A stretch of DNA of 64,000 nt from Robertmurraya siralis (GCF_005502275.1 NZ_SWLZ01000015.1:1-64000), one strand, 5' to 3'. Positions 46,124-55,632 are shown, numbered from the stretch's first letter. Numbers and translations are program-made. Notes: generated from the sequence alone by a model not told the origin.

Positions 46124-46436
46124 AATCTTTCTCCATTTGGTACTTTAATAGGGCAAGCTTATTGCTCCAAAATTGTTCATAAAACGATAGCCAATCCTTC
46201 ACTTCTACAAGGGGGTCAGGATGTAATTGATAGATTTTCTCTCGTCCGACTTTTGTTCCTTGAACAAGTTGTGCCTCAGAAAGAATATGGAGATGTTTGA
46301 CAACGGCCGTCCGACTAATTGGGAAATGTGCTGTAATTTCAGAAATAGGCAAATTTTTAACAGCAAGTAGTCGAAGCATCTCTCTTCGAGTAGGATCAGC
46401 AATAGCTTGAAAGACGTCATGCTTTGCTGCTCCCAC
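46122..46436 (-). CDS. ArsR-family transcriptional regulator (104 aa)
   Basis: Winged-helix repressor: DVFQAIADPTRREMLRLLAV, then FPISRTAVVKHLHILSEAQL as recognition region. There are no clustered Cys for metal binding, so it belongs to the SdpR/YdfF-like group often paired with an SRPBCC protein. The GTG start directly follows the stop of the upstream gene, so translation is coupled. Likely represses its own operon through the ACACCA elements near 46882-46930. Confidence 0.88.
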   Translation of the reverse strand: MGAAKHDVFQAIADPTRREMLRLLAVKNLPISEITAHFPISRTAVVKHLHILSEAQLVQGTKVGREKIYQLHPDPLVEVKDWLSFYEQFWSNKLALLKYQMEKD

Positions 46437-46853
46437 CTATCCTTCAACTACCTTTTGAAGTTTTTGAACAATTCCTGCCCAGCCGCCGTTCATTCTGTCG
46501 CGGATAATTGTAGCGTCTTCACCTGCTTTTGGTACAATATGATCTGGTGCCTTCCAGCCGCCATGAATAACGGTGAATTCTGTACGATCTCCTAGATCTT
46601 TCAATTGAAAAGAAACGATCCAGCCGTCAGTGTCCCAAGCAAACGAAATAAGATGCGGTTCTTCGATTTGCAACACCTTGCATGGAGATGGGCCGAAAGG
46701 GGACTGAATATGAAATTCATGTCCAACTATTGCTTCAAAATCATTCGGCATGAACCATTCACTTATTCCAACAGAGGTAGAAACATGATTCCATACTTTT
46801 TGAATAGGGGCATTGATGACCACCGTTTGCTCTATATCTTTAATATCTTCCAT
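46437..46853 (-). CDS. SRPBCC (AHSA1-like) ligand-binding protein (138 aa)
   Basis: START-like helix-grip fold: IEQTVVINAPIQKVWNHVST, ISEWFMPNDFEAIVGHEF, then SFAWDTDGWIVSFQLKDLGD and a long C-terminal helix (RMNGGWAGIVQKLQKVVE). This arrangement, SRPBCC followed by ArsR, is a common operon; the ligand is unknown. ATG 46853 after GGAAGAGTGAAA; the upstream GTG/TTG frame to 46871 is less likely. Confidence 0.88.
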   Translation of the reverse strand: MEDIKDIEQTVVINAPIQKVWNHVSTSVGISEWFMPNDFEAIVGHEFHIQSPFGPSPCKVLQIEEPHLISFAWDTDGWIVSFQLKDLGDRTEFTVIHGGWKAPDHIVPKAGEDATIIRDRMNGGWAGIVQKLQKVVEG

Positions 46854-46881
46854 TTTCACTCTTCCTTCCAAAGTTTTTAAT

Positions 46882-46930
46882 ATAACACCAAAAGGTTATA
46901 TATGAAAAAATATACGACACCATTTGGTGT
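46882..46930. promoter_or_regulatory. Operator candidates for the ArsR-type repressor
   Basis: ACACCATTTGGTGT (46917-46930) is a 6+2+6 palindrome. A second, imperfect element TATAACACCAAAAGGTTATA (46882-46901) shares ACACCA and GGT. Both lie just upstream of the SRPBCC-ArsR operon. Confidence 0.55.
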
Positions 46931-47025
46931 TATGTCAATCTTATTATTTTAATAAATAGAAAAATTAGTCAGATGCCTTCTAGGGATATGATAAAATAAG
47001 TTAAGACGTAATGGAGGAGATATTT

Positions 47026-47907
47026 ATGATTGAAATTAGAAGAATGAAAGAGATTGAAAAAGTTTCCGCTTTTATTAGTAAAATGAATCTTCAACCGACT
47101 CAGCATGTCGGTTATTGTGGCATAGATAGTGAGGAAATCAAGCATGCACTTTCGACTGATTTTTCCGATCTTGCATTTGCGGATTCTGTCATCGGTGCAT
47201 TTCAGAATCGGCAATTGGTTGGGGTACTTGGTTTAGATATTGATAAGGAATCAAAAGAAGCGGAAGTGTGGGGTCCTTTTATTGCCCATTTAGAGTGGCA
47301 TAAAGTGGCGGAACAAATGTGGAAAAAACTTATTGAAGAGCTCCCTTTTTCGTTGGAGACGGTTTATGGATTTTACAATGTGCACAATGTAAATGGAAAT
47401 CAGTTTATGGAAAGTCTCGGGGCAGTAAAAAGTGGTGAGCATTCGATTTTGCAAATTTCAGCAAATCATTTACCGTTAAAAACAGCTTCTCCAGTAACGA
47501 TTCGTGAAATGGAGAAAAAAGATTTTCAACATATCCGTTACCTGCATAAGGAGTCCTTTCCAAATGCTTACTTTAGTGCTGATGAGATGATTAAAATGCA
47601 TGGGGAAACACAAAAAATATTAGTGGCAGAGCTGGAGCAGCATTTTTGTGGCTACATTTTTTGTGAAGCAGATCCGAAATTTGCTGAAGGGGATATTCAT
47701 TTTATTTCTGTTTCTCCCGCTTTTAGAAATCGGGGAATTGGAAGAGAGCTAATCATCGCTGGCCTGGACTTTCTTTTTTCATTTCAAGAGATTGAGGTGA
47801 TTACTTTAACAGTCGAGTCAGACAATAATGCTGCGTTAAGTGTTTACCGTCATGCGGGGTTTGTAGAGCAACATCGATTGTATGCGTACAATGGTAAATT
47901 ATTATAA
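47026..47907 (+). CDS. Double-domain GNAT acetyltransferase (293 aa)
   Basis: Two GNAT folds in tandem. The first (1-145) is degenerate, lacking a clear acetyl-CoA loop. The second (about 155-293) has the loop SPAFRNRGIGRELIIAGLDF and the strand ITLTVESDNNAALSVYRHAGF. ATG 47026 follows GGAGGAGATATTT; the ATG at 47011 has none. Stands alone. The acceptor substrate cannot be deduced. Confidence 0.87.
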   Translation: MIEIRRMKEIEKVSAFISKMNLQPTQHVGYCGIDSEEIKHALSTDFSDLAFADSVIGAFQNRQLVGVLGLDIDKESKEAEVWGPFIAHLEWHKVAEQMWKKLIEELPFSLETVYGFYNVHNVNGNQFMESLGAVKSGEHSILQISANHLPLKTASPVTIREMEKKDFQHIRYLHKESFPNAYFSADEMIKMHGETQKILVAELEQHFCGYIFCEADPKFAEGDIHFISVSPAFRNRGIGRELIIAGLDFLFSFQEIEVITLTVESDNNAALSVYRHAGFVEQHRLYAYNGKLL

Positions 47908-47925
47908 AGATTGTTTTATTGAGCA

Positions 47926-48105
47926 ATTACAGCAAGAAAGAGAGAGACTACTCAAAAGAAAGAAAAGAATCATGCAGGTGCCATTTTTAATCATGCATTT
48001 TACAAGCTGTTATTGGCTTCCATGCTGGCGGTTATTTATCTAGGATCTACCATTTTATTTTTGCTCTTTGTTTTCATTTTGGGTAGAGCCTGTGCGCCCA
48101 CATAA
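47926..48105 (+). pseudogene. Remnant of a small membrane protein without a start codon
   Basis: An open frame of 59 codons reads ARKRETTQKKEKNHAGAIF, then a hydrophobic helix (LLLASMLAVIYLGSTILFLLF), ending GRACAPT. It has no ATG/GTG/TTG at its head (an ATT is the only candidate) and no ribosome binding site. The protein-like text suggests a gene that lost its start, perhaps by a frameshift from the frame beginning at 47891. Confidence 0.3.
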
Positions 48106-48129
48106 TAAAGAAAAAGGGGGTTGATGTGA

Positions 48130-48303
48130 ATGAATTTTGCTGAGGTAGCATTTCAACTTTCTGGATTTTTATTCATAGCAACGATATGCGTCATTATGTT
48201 CATCGGCGCACGCATTATTAGAAAAAAGGTGCCATTATTTAGAAAGAACCGCGTTTTGAGTAAATTAATTGATAAAAGTGAGGGGGCTCAGCGGGGTGTT
48301 TAG
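48130..48303 (+). CDS. 57-residue single-pass membrane protein
   Basis: ATG 48130 follows AAAAAGGGGGTTGATGTGA. It starts MNFAEVAFQLSGFLFIATIC and has one hydrophobic helix (about 10-33) and a basic tail (RIIRKKVPLFRKNRVL). Its stop lies inside the start region of the next gene (GTG 48296), an overlap that suggests a two-gene operon. Family not recognised. Confidence 0.6.
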   Translation: MNFAEVAFQLSGFLFIATICVIMFIGARIIRKKVPLFRKNRVLSKLIDKSEGAQRGV

Positions 48304-49036
48304 TGATATTTTTTATAGAGGGAAAATGGTATTTGAAAATCAGTTAATAAGGCATTATCATACTGCTGAAATGCTATTATTATATGATGGAAACTTCATA
48401 CAGTTTAAGAGAGTGCCGACGTTGGCAGAATTAGTAGAATCGGTGCAATATTTAAGAGATTTTCACCAACAAAACGGGCAAGAGCATGTTAAGCTTTTAT
48501 TTCCAGAGAACGAAAAGATACCCGACGAGCTTTGGCAGTATTTAAAAAATACTGGTTTTAATATTGGTTCTCAAGAATTTTATTATATTTTACCGAGTGA
48601 TTTTGCTAAAGTGGATAAAAATCAAACGATTACTGTTGACAAAGTAACAGATCAAAACTTGTGTCAGTTTCTCAAACTCGCATATGAAATTGACTCAGAG
48701 ATTAGTCTGGATTTTGCGAGACAAAAAAGAGATATACATGTGCAAAACTTCGGCTCTCAAAAATTTATGCAGTTGATGGCCTACTATGATGGCAATCCAG
48801 CTGGTATGGTCGACGCTATTATTGGGCATGAAACGGTTGAAATAGACGGCCTTGTTATCTTACCTTCCTATCGCCGTAGAGGAGTAGCAAGCCAACTTCA
48901 ACAATTTATCATGGAGGAGTTTGCCGACAAACGAATTATTTTAGTAGCAGACGGAGAGGATAGCGTTAAGGAAATGTACAAAAACCAAAATTATCGATAC
49001 GGTGGATTTAAGTTTGAGGCGTTAAAAGTTTATTAG
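48296..49036 (+). CDS. GNAT-family acetyltransferase (246 aa)
   Basis: The GTG at 48296, with GAGGGGG upstream and overlapping the previous stop, gives MFSDIFYRGKMVFENQL. The GNAT core is in the last third: VDAIIGHETVEIDGLVILPS and YRRRGVASQLQQFIMEEF (acetyl-CoA loop), then VADGEDSVKEMYKNQNYRY. The N-terminal 120 residues form a second, weak GNAT-like part. Acceptor unknown. Confidence 0.85.
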   Translation: MFSDIFYRGKMVFENQLIRHYHTAEMLLLYDGNFIQFKRVPTLAELVESVQYLRDFHQQNGQEHVKLLFPENEKIPDELWQYLKNTGFNIGSQEFYYILPSDFAKVDKNQTITVDKVTDQNLCQFLKLAYEIDSEISLDFARQKRDIHVQNFGSQKFMQLMAYYDGNPAGMVDAIIGHETVEIDGLVILPSYRRRGVASQLQQFIMEEFADKRIILVADGEDSVKEMYKNQNYRYGGFKFEALKVY

Positions 49037-49101
49037 TTATCCATGTAAATTTGCCGAAGATAAGATATAATATAAGGCAGTTGAAAGAAGGTGTTATCGA
49101 G

Positions 49102-49470
49102 ATGGAAGGAATGGAAAAGCACTACTCAGAGCAAAAGTTTTGGAGCAAATTAAAGCGATTTGCGTTAAAGGCAGGGCATTCGGTCGTGTATACAGCACTG
49201 TTGCTCTATTACACACTTCAGAAGCCTGAGCTGCCTAAAAAAGCGCGCATAACCATTTTAGCAGCGCTTGGATACTTCATTCTTCCGATTGATTTAATCC
49301 CAGACTTTATGGCAGGTGTAGGCTTTACCGATGACTTAGGTGCGCTTGGTGTTGCTTTATTTCAAGTTGCTGTTCATATTGATGATGAAGTAAAAGGGAA
49401 AGCTAAAGAAAAGCTCGTTCACTGGTTTGGTACAAATGTTGATACTTCAGAAGTTGATAAAAAAATATAA
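49102..49470 (+). CDS. YkvA/DUF1232 family protein (122 aa)
   Basis: Small protein with a hydrophobic hairpin: ARITILAALGYFILPIDLIP and DFMAGVGFTDDLGALGVALF, the DUF1232 signature (Y-x-ILPIDLIPD). ATG 49102 follows AAGGTGTTATCGAG; the upstream ATG at 49051 lies in noncoding-like sequence. Membrane-associated; function unknown. Occurs singly in many Bacillus genomes. Confidence 0.88.
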   Translation: MEGMEKHYSEQKFWSKLKRFALKAGHSVVYTALLLYYTLQKPELPKKARITILAALGYFILPIDLIPDFMAGVGFTDDLGALGVALFQVAVHIDDEVKGKAKEKLVHWFGTNVDTSEVDKKI

Positions 49471-49677
49471 ATCGGCAGCACATGTGTACAGTATTTGAGT
49501 GAAAAGTACAGTTCACATTATGTGTTGCTTTCTTTATTTAATTTTGAATATATCAAGAAAGATAGCCTTTTATTTTTAACTAGCTAGGCAAAATTTAAGT
49601 TATTGTATAAGTTTCTGAAAATTGCTATCATTTTATTTGTATAAAATTCAACCTGAGATTGATTGAGGAGGAAGAGC

Positions 49678-50619
49678 ATGCTTTCTGAGTTTGGAATTGA
49701 ACAAATAACCATCCCTTTACCTTTCCGACTAAATCATGTCAATTGTTTTATCGCCGATGGCAGTAATGGAAAAACGGTTTTGGACACAGGGTTACATTCG
49801 GAGGTAACAAAAAATATATGGGCTCCGATCGTTGCCAAAAATGACATTAAAAATATTGTTATTACCCATTACCATCCCGATCATTTTGGTTATGCTGGCA
49901 GTTTGCAAAAGTTAACAGGTGCAGATGTGTGGATGACAAAAACAGATGCTGAAGTTGGTTTAACTTATTGGGAAAGCTCATCATTAAAGAGGAAGCGTCA
50001 AGACTATTTTACATGCGGTCTTCCACGAGAATTAATGGATCAGCTCATGACCGATGAAGAAAGTTTCACTGCGCGGGTTGAGCCATATCCTGTTGTCCAG
50101 CATGAAGTTGTCGAAGGAATGAAAATCATGTTTGGGAAGCTAGAGTTTGAAGTCATGTTCACACCTGGACATTCTGATGGATTATTTGTTTTATATAATA
50201 AGGAGAATAGTATTCTTTTCTCAACCGATCATATTCTTCCGAAAGTATCACCAAATATTTCTTACAGATTTAGAGGGAATCCCAATCCATTGCAATCATT
50301 CATTACCTCTTTGGAGAAGATTAAAAAATTAAATGCACAATATGTGTTCCCGTCGCACTTTAAGCCTTTTAAAAATGCTAATAGCCGCATTGATGAGTTG
50401 ATTGATCATCATGAAGAACGGCTGGAGTTTACATATCATATCGTTAAGCAGCCAGCAACAGTATATGAAGTGACCATCTCATTATTTCAACATTTAAATC
50501 TTCATCAAATGAGATTTGCTATAGGTGAGGCTCTGGCCCATTTAGAATATTTGGTTGCTAATAATCAATGTCGGAAATATCTTTCTGATGACGGTACATG
50601 GCATTATGAGGCAGTTTAA
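49678..50619 (+). CDS. Metallo-beta-lactamase-fold hydrolase (313 aa)
   Basis: The metal-binding motif THYHPDHFGYAG is near residue 65, with further ligands in TPGHSDGLFVLY, FSTDHILPK and FPSHFKPF. It has the longer C-terminal helical domain of the YobT/YflN-like group. ATG 49678 follows GAGGAGGAAGAGC. It stands alone, so the substrate (thioester, lactone or other ester) is not indicated. Confidence 0.9.
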   Translation: MLSEFGIEQITIPLPFRLNHVNCFIADGSNGKTVLDTGLHSEVTKNIWAPIVAKNDIKNIVITHYHPDHFGYAGSLQKLTGADVWMTKTDAEVGLTYWESSSLKRKRQDYFTCGLPRELMDQLMTDEESFTARVEPYPVVQHEVVEGMKIMFGKLEFEVMFTPGHSDGLFVLYNKENSILFSTDHILPKVSPNISYRFRGNPNPLQSFITSLEKIKKLNAQYVFPSHFKPFKNANSRIDELIDHHEERLEFTYHIVKQPATVYEVTISLFQHLNLHQMRFAIGEALAHLEYLVANNQCRKYLSDDGTWHYEAV

Positions 50620-50712
50620 TTACGGTGTCAAAAAGTCAATTTTTATGATCTTTGGACTCACAGGAAGTCAAATTACAAATTATGCGTAAAAAAGATAGTA
50701 GGTGTTCATACG

Positions 50713-52074
50713 GTGCAATTAACAATTAGAGCGTCAGGACGGGATGTTCAGGTGCTTTCGTACTTATTGGCAAAAAATCCAAACCATCTTTATGAAAGAC
50801 AAGTAAATAACCATTTCGTACGGATGTTTTTTAGTAAGTTTTCAAAAGAGGAAGTGGAAGTGACCTTTTTTGTCACACCGGATCCAATCGAACTTTCAAG
50901 GAATAATTCTGAAAGATACGAGATAACTTCATATATTAATGATCGTGAATTTGTTGTTAGTAGCATCTTTTGTACATTTTTAAGATCTGCTCTTGCAACT
51001 GCATTGAATGGAAAGCCACATGAAGAATATGAGCATTGGGTAAATCATCGATTTAATCTACAATTTAGCTTTGGTCCACTTTCTTCTCAATTATCTGATA
51101 ATGATATTATCGATTTATTTGCTCCAATGGGGTATAAAACGACCATTTCTGCTGGAGAAATCGACTATCATATGAATTTCAAAACTAAAAGCTCTGCCAG
51201 ATATATTACGGTTGAAGGTTTAACAACGCTGCAAATGGGGCTCCGGCAGTTATTTGTGTTGATTCCTGTTTTAGATAATTATAAGCATTATTACATTGAT
51301 GATAAAGAAATAGAAAAGTTAGAAAGATATGGAGAAGGTTGGCTTGATGTACATCCGCAAAGAGAGTTTATATTACGCCAAGCATTACGATTTAAAGATC
51401 TGTACAGCTTAGTGGAAAAGCAAACTGAGAAAGGTTCAAATAATCAAGACAATAATGATGAAATAAGAACTATGAGATTAAATGATCTGAGATACGAGAA
51501 AATTATTGATAGTATTCGACAAATTCCCTTTAAAGATAGTATTGTAGACTTTGGTTCTGGTGAAGGGAAATTATCTGTTCAACTAGGATTTATAGAAGGG
51601 GTTAAAGAAATTTTAGCAGTGGAACCGTCAGAATCTGCTTCCATAAAAGCTTTAAAACGTTATGAGAAAATGGCACGGAAAGAAAATTTTTTAATGCCAG
51701 AACAAATCATAGGTTCTCTTTTTTATTTTGATGAAAGATTAAAAAATAAAGATATTGTAATCCTTTGTGAGGTAATCGAACATATCGACAAGCACCGACT
51801 CCCGAAAATCATGAAAACCATTTTAAATGATTACAAGCCTAAGGTAGTCATGATTACGACGCCAAATCAAGAATATAATAAAGTGTATAAAATGAATGAA
51901 GAGTATCGACACCCGGATCATCGCTTTGAGTGGACGAGAGACGAATTTCGTGAATGGTGTGAAATCCAAAATGGAAAAAATGATTACGAATTAACTTTTG
52001 ATGGGATAGGTGAGGAGCACGAACTTTACGGCACCCCTACACAAATGTGTTTGTTTATGAGAAAGGAGCAGTAA
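50713..52074 (+). CDS. hen1: Hen1 3'-terminal RNA ribose 2'-O-methyltransferase (453 aa)
   Basis: Methylates the 2'-OH at an RNA break before Pnkp seals it, so the repaired RNA resists being cut again. The N-terminal Hen1-specific domain (1-240) is followed by a methyltransferase with SAM motif SIVDFGSGEGKLSVQL and the Mn-binding helix LCEVIEHIDKHRLPKI. The next strand MITTPNQEYN is typical. The GTG start has AGGTG upstream. Pnkp begins 2 bases after the stop, so the two form an operon, as in other bacteria. Confidence 0.94.
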   Translation: MQLTIRASGRDVQVLSYLLAKNPNHLYERQVNNHFVRMFFSKFSKEEVEVTFFVTPDPIELSRNNSERYEITSYINDREFVVSSIFCTFLRSALATALNGKPHEEYEHWVNHRFNLQFSFGPLSSQLSDNDIIDLFAPMGYKTTISAGEIDYHMNFKTKSSARYITVEGLTTLQMGLRQLFVLIPVLDNYKHYYIDDKEIEKLERYGEGWLDVHPQREFILRQALRFKDLYSLVEKQTEKGSNNQDNNDEIRTMRLNDLRYEKIIDSIRQIPFKDSIVDFGSGEGKLSVQLGFIEGVKEILAVEPSESASIKALKRYEKMARKENFLMPEQIIGSLFYFDERLKNKDIVILCEVIEHIDKHRLPKIMKTILNDYKPKVVMITTPNQEYNKVYKMNEEYRHPDHRFEWTRDEFREWCEIQNGKNDYELTFDGIGEEHELYGTPTQMCLFMRKEQ

Positions 52075-52076
52075 AC

Positions 52077-54671
52077 ATGGAAATTGTGCTACCTTATGCA
52101 GGAATTATCCTACTTATTGGCCCTTCAAATAGCGGGAAATCTACTTTTTTAAAACATTTAATAAACAGAGGTAAGATTCTTCCATCTGAGATAGCAAGTT
52201 CTGATAATTTTAGAATATTAGTAGGTGATGTTCAATTTATTGATTGGAAACAACGGTCTCATGATGAAGCCAATAGTCTTTATGATCAATATCAACAAGT
52301 TTCTGCAGAAGCTTTTACGCTAATGGATGAGTTAATTGAAACTAGATGTAGATTAAACAAACTAACTATTGTCGATGCAACCCATCTTAATCCTGAAGAC
52401 CGCAAAAGATATATTGCGATCGCTGAGAAAAATCATGTGCCGATTATGGCTCTAGTCATGGATGTCGATCTGAATATTTTGCTTGAAAGAGATAATAGCC
52501 GTGAACATCCAAGAGGTAGCAGGAGAATAAAACAGCAATATCAAATATTTAAAAGCGGGAGACGTTTCATAAAGAAAGAAGGATATTTCGCTCATTATTT
52601 TATCTCCAATACGGATGAAGTAGAAGTAACTAGGAGAAGGGGTAATCCGCTTTATTTAGCAGCCGACAATGGAATAGATATAATCGGGGATATACATGGC
52701 TGTTATGATGAGCTAATTCTTCTACTGGAAAAGCTAGGTTATGTAAAAAATCCGGAAGGTTTTTACATTCACCCAACAGGAAGAAAGTTTCTGTCACTTG
52801 GAGACATTATGAGCAAAGGACCCAAATCTTTGCAAACTTTGGAGTTTTTCTTACGTCATTCAAAAGAAAAACTTGCTTATATGATAGATAGCAATCACGG
52901 GTGGAAAATTGCCCGTTGGTTAGATGGGAGAAACGTAACGTTAACTCACGGGGATGAAAATGTAGAGAAAGAGCTGAAGAAGTATGCAGAAGTAATGGGT
53001 AAAGATAAAGCTGATGACTTCAAAGTGGAATTAAAGCATTTCCTTCTTAAAGCCCCATCCCATTATGTTTTAACGAAGAACAGTATCCCAACAGTTGTGT
53101 GTACCCATGCTGGGATTAAAGATGAATTTATTGGCAAACAGTCTTATAAAATTAGTGATTTTTGCCGTTATGGAGATGTGGACGGATTAGACGAAAATGG
53201 CAGACCAAAACGGAAGGATTGGACAATTCATCATCATAATAGCACGTTGATCGTTTGGGGACATGATCCTAAGCTAAAACCGTTAATGATCAACAATACG
53301 ATTAATATTGATCAAGGAGTCGTTTTTGGAGGTCAGTTAACAGCTTTTCGTTATCCAGAAAAGGAAGTTATTTCTGTTCAAGCAAAAGAAGTATATTCCC
53401 ATGAAAAAAATAATCCTTTAATAGAAGAAAAGAAAAAAAGACTAGATCCTCCGAATATAGGGAATTTTCTAAATGGGTATACCGTTTTAACCGAAGCTTT
53501 AGGTCAAATACAAATACCTAAGGAGCATATTGTTCCATCAATTGACACCGTATCGCATTTTACTATCCCGATTGAAGAGATGGTCTATATTCCACCTACG
53601 ATGAGTCCTGCGCCAACTCCTTCCACATTAGAGGACTACCTAGAACATCCGAGAGAAGTAATAGACTACTATCGAAGCATGGGAATTGAACGTATGGTCG
53701 CTGAGAAGAAACATATGGGCAGCAGGGGGATTTTATTTTTATTCAAGGATAAGGAAACAGCTCTTCAATATATTGGTCGCAAAACGTTAGGAATTATATA
53801 TACGCGGACAGGCAGGAGATTTTTTAATGAAGAGATGGAGTTAAAAGTAGTATCGAAACTAAATAATAGTTTAGTCAAAAGTGATTATTTTGCAAAAAAT
53901 AATACCGATTTTCTTCTTTTAGATGCTGAAATTATGCCGTGGAATTTAAAAGCGAAAGAACTGATTGTTAGTCAGTATGCCCATGTCTCGGAACAGGCAA
54001 TATTAGATCGAAGTCTATTAAAGGAGAGGCTTGAAAATGCAGTAGAGAATAATAAAGAACTAAAGTCATGGCTCAAAGAATATGAAGAGAAACTATCAAA
54101 TGCCCATGTCTTCAAGGAAGTTTTCCAGAAATACTGCTGGGAAATTAACGAGATTCATCAAATTCAAATTGCTCCTTTCCATTTACTAGCCCATAGTCAT
54201 GAAACATTCTTTAATAAACCGCATACTTGGCATATGGAAAAGAACAAGCAACTTACATTAGTAGATAATCTTTTTGTTGAAACGGAATATATGATTATAG
54301 ACGATCCAAAGAGTGAAGAAGCGGTAATCAAATGGTGGGAATTGATCACCGATGATGGACATGAAGGAATCGTTATTAAACCAGAAACATTTATGTCTAA
54401 ATCGAAGGGAAGGCTTGTGCAGCCTGCTATAAAAGTAAGGGGGAGGAAGTATCTTAATATTATTTATGGAATGGATTATTTACGGGCAGAGAATTTAAAA
54501 AGGCTAAAGAAACGAAATACAGGAAAGAAGCAAAAGCTTGCTTTAAAAGAATTCGCCTTAGGGTTAGAAGGAGTCGAAAGATTCGTCAAAGGAGAATCGA
54601 TTTCAAGAGTGCATGAATGTGTCCTCGGTGTTCTAGCGATGGAATCGGATCCTGTTGATCCAAGATTGTAA
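52077..54671 (+). CDS. pnkp: Polynucleotide kinase-phosphatase-ligase Pnkp (864 aa)
   Basis: Repairs RNA cut by ribotoxins together with Hen1. Domain 1 (1-170) is a P-loop 5' kinase with GPSNSGKST. Domain 2 (about 200-400) is a metallophosphatase with GDIHG and GHDP; but the second motif reads GDIMSKGP (usually GDxxDRGP) and the third SNHGWK (usually GNHD/E). Domain 3 (530-864) is an adenylyltransferase with the Lys motif EKKHMGSRG and the GIVIKP-type motif EGIVIKPE. ATG 52077 after AAAGGAGCAGTAAAC; the upstream TTG/ATG at 52047 is inside hen1. Confidence 0.93.
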   Translation: MEIVLPYAGIILLIGPSNSGKSTFLKHLINRGKILPSEIASSDNFRILVGDVQFIDWKQRSHDEANSLYDQYQQVSAEAFTLMDELIETRCRLNKLTIVDATHLNPEDRKRYIAIAEKNHVPIMALVMDVDLNILLERDNSREHPRGSRRIKQQYQIFKSGRRFIKKEGYFAHYFISNTDEVEVTRRRGNPLYLAADNGIDIIGDIHGCYDELILLLEKLGYVKNPEGFYIHPTGRKFLSLGDIMSKGPKSLQTLEFFLRHSKEKLAYMIDSNHGWKIARWLDGRNVTLTHGDENVEKELKKYAEVMGKDKADDFKVELKHFLLKAPSHYVLTKNSIPTVVCTHAGIKDEFIGKQSYKISDFCRYGDVDGLDENGRPKRKDWTIHHHNSTLIVWGHDPKLKPLMINNTINIDQGVVFGGQLTAFRYPEKEVISVQAKEVYSHEKNNPLIEEKKKRLDPPNIGNFLNGYTVLTEALGQIQIPKEHIVPSIDTVSHFTIPIEEMVYIPPTMSPAPTPSTLEDYLEHPREVIDYYRSMGIERMVAEKKHMGSRGILFLFKDKETALQYIGRKTLGIIYTRTGRRFFNEEMELKVVSKLNNSLVKSDYFAKNNTDFLLLDAEIMPWNLKAKELIVSQYAHVSEQAILDRSLLKERLENAVENNKELKSWLKEYEEKLSNAHVFKEVFQKYCWEINEIHQIQIAPFHLLAHSHETFFNKPHTWHMEKNKQLTLVDNLFVETEYMIIDDPKSEEAVIKWWELITDDGHEGIVIKPETFMSKSKGRLVQPAIKVRGRKYLNIIYGMDYLRAENLKRLKKRNTGKKQKLALKEFALGLEGVERFVKGESISRVHECVLGVLAMESDPVDPRL

Positions 54672-54718
54672 CAGAGTGATGGAATAACTAAGTGAGCGTT
54701 GAAAAATATGGAGCAGAG

Positions 54719-54750
54719 CAAAAAGAGCAGGAGTATTTCTGCTCTTTTTG
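54719..54750. terminator. Bidirectional terminator after pnkp
   Basis: CAAAAAGAGCAG pairs with CTGCTCTTTTTG, 8-base loop. A-run on one side and T-run on the other, so it can act in both directions. Confidence 0.85.
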
Positions 54751-54905
54751 TACAATCTCGGTCTTTTCATTTTAATAATATTGTTTTACATAAGAGGCTT
54801 CTAAAGTTTTAAGAGAGTTTGTATTTTTAATTTGGAAAGGAGAGTAAAAAAATCTTGTTGAGGAGAATTTTGACATGAGTAAGTTAGAAAGTATTTTATC
54901 ATTTC

Positions 54906-55217
54906 TTATGTTTCTTCGATTTTCTCCGTCTTTTTTTCCTCAACAGTAATGATCTTTCTCTTTCCATTTCTTCCCCCTAAAGTTTGTTTAAACATTTGAT
55001 GCCCAAGAACGGCTACTCCAGCTGCAATGATGCCATTCAGAATTGCGTCTGCGGAAAAGCCAAAAGCAAATGTTCCAATCGTAATTGATAAACCTAAGAG
55101 AATCCAGATAATTGTCCAATTTGCAATCTTTGGAGTTTGCTTTAAGGCGTAACCAATTACCCACAGTGCAGGGACAAGAATATAATAGTTTTTGTTTAAG
55201 AAATCTAGTAAATCCAT
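54906..55217 (-). CDS. Phage-holin-family small membrane protein (103 aa)
   Basis: Three hydrophobic segments (YYILVPALWVIGYALK, WTIIWILLGLSITIGTFAFG, ILNGIIAAGVAVLGHQMF), then a basic tail. Matches the small holin-like group found in Bacillus chromosomes, both in prophages and alone. No other phage gene is near, so this is a lone copy. ATG 55217 follows AAGGAGGTTTATTT. Role in lysis is unproven. Confidence 0.8.
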   Translation of the reverse strand: MDLLDFLNKNYYILVPALWVIGYALKQTPKIANWTIIWILLGLSITIGTFAFGFSADAILNGIIAAGVAVLGHQMFKQTLGGRNGKRKIITVEEKKTEKIEET

Positions 55218-55632
55218 AAATAAACCTCCTTTTTTCTGAGTCTATTTTTAATCTTTTTCGTTTATGGTACGGTGGTAGATTTATTTTAATTAGAAGTCTA
55301 GTTTAAAGAAATCGACCCAGCTAATAGATGGTACGTACAATATTATATGCCGGACTTATCTTAATGCTTGTTCATTTGCAATAGAGAAGTAGTGTGACAA
55401 ACGTTATTTAATTATAATATTCAGAATATATTGATGTATTGTATGCGCTTTCATCACGCTCATTTTAATTCTTGTCATTTGGAGCATAGAAAGAAGCAAT
55501 CACATTTTTCGGAAAAATGCCCCACCTTAAAATTGAAGAATATGTAAGTAAAATAGAGACTGGATAGCGATAGTGTTTATCTTTTTTATGAAAGTAGCAT
55601 GAATTTTTTTGAGCAATACATGATGTAACAAC
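55218..55632. other. AT-rich gene-free stretch
   Basis: No credible open frame, RNA gene or hairpin terminator. Contains only the promoter region of the holin-like gene at its left end. Confidence 0.4.

Noticed and set aside
54875-54949. 24-codon + frame with a GAGGAG ribosome binding site
   Set aside because: It overlaps the 3' end of the holin-like gene antisense, is Phe/Ser-rich, and has no sign of conservation that I can see; noted as possible but not supported.
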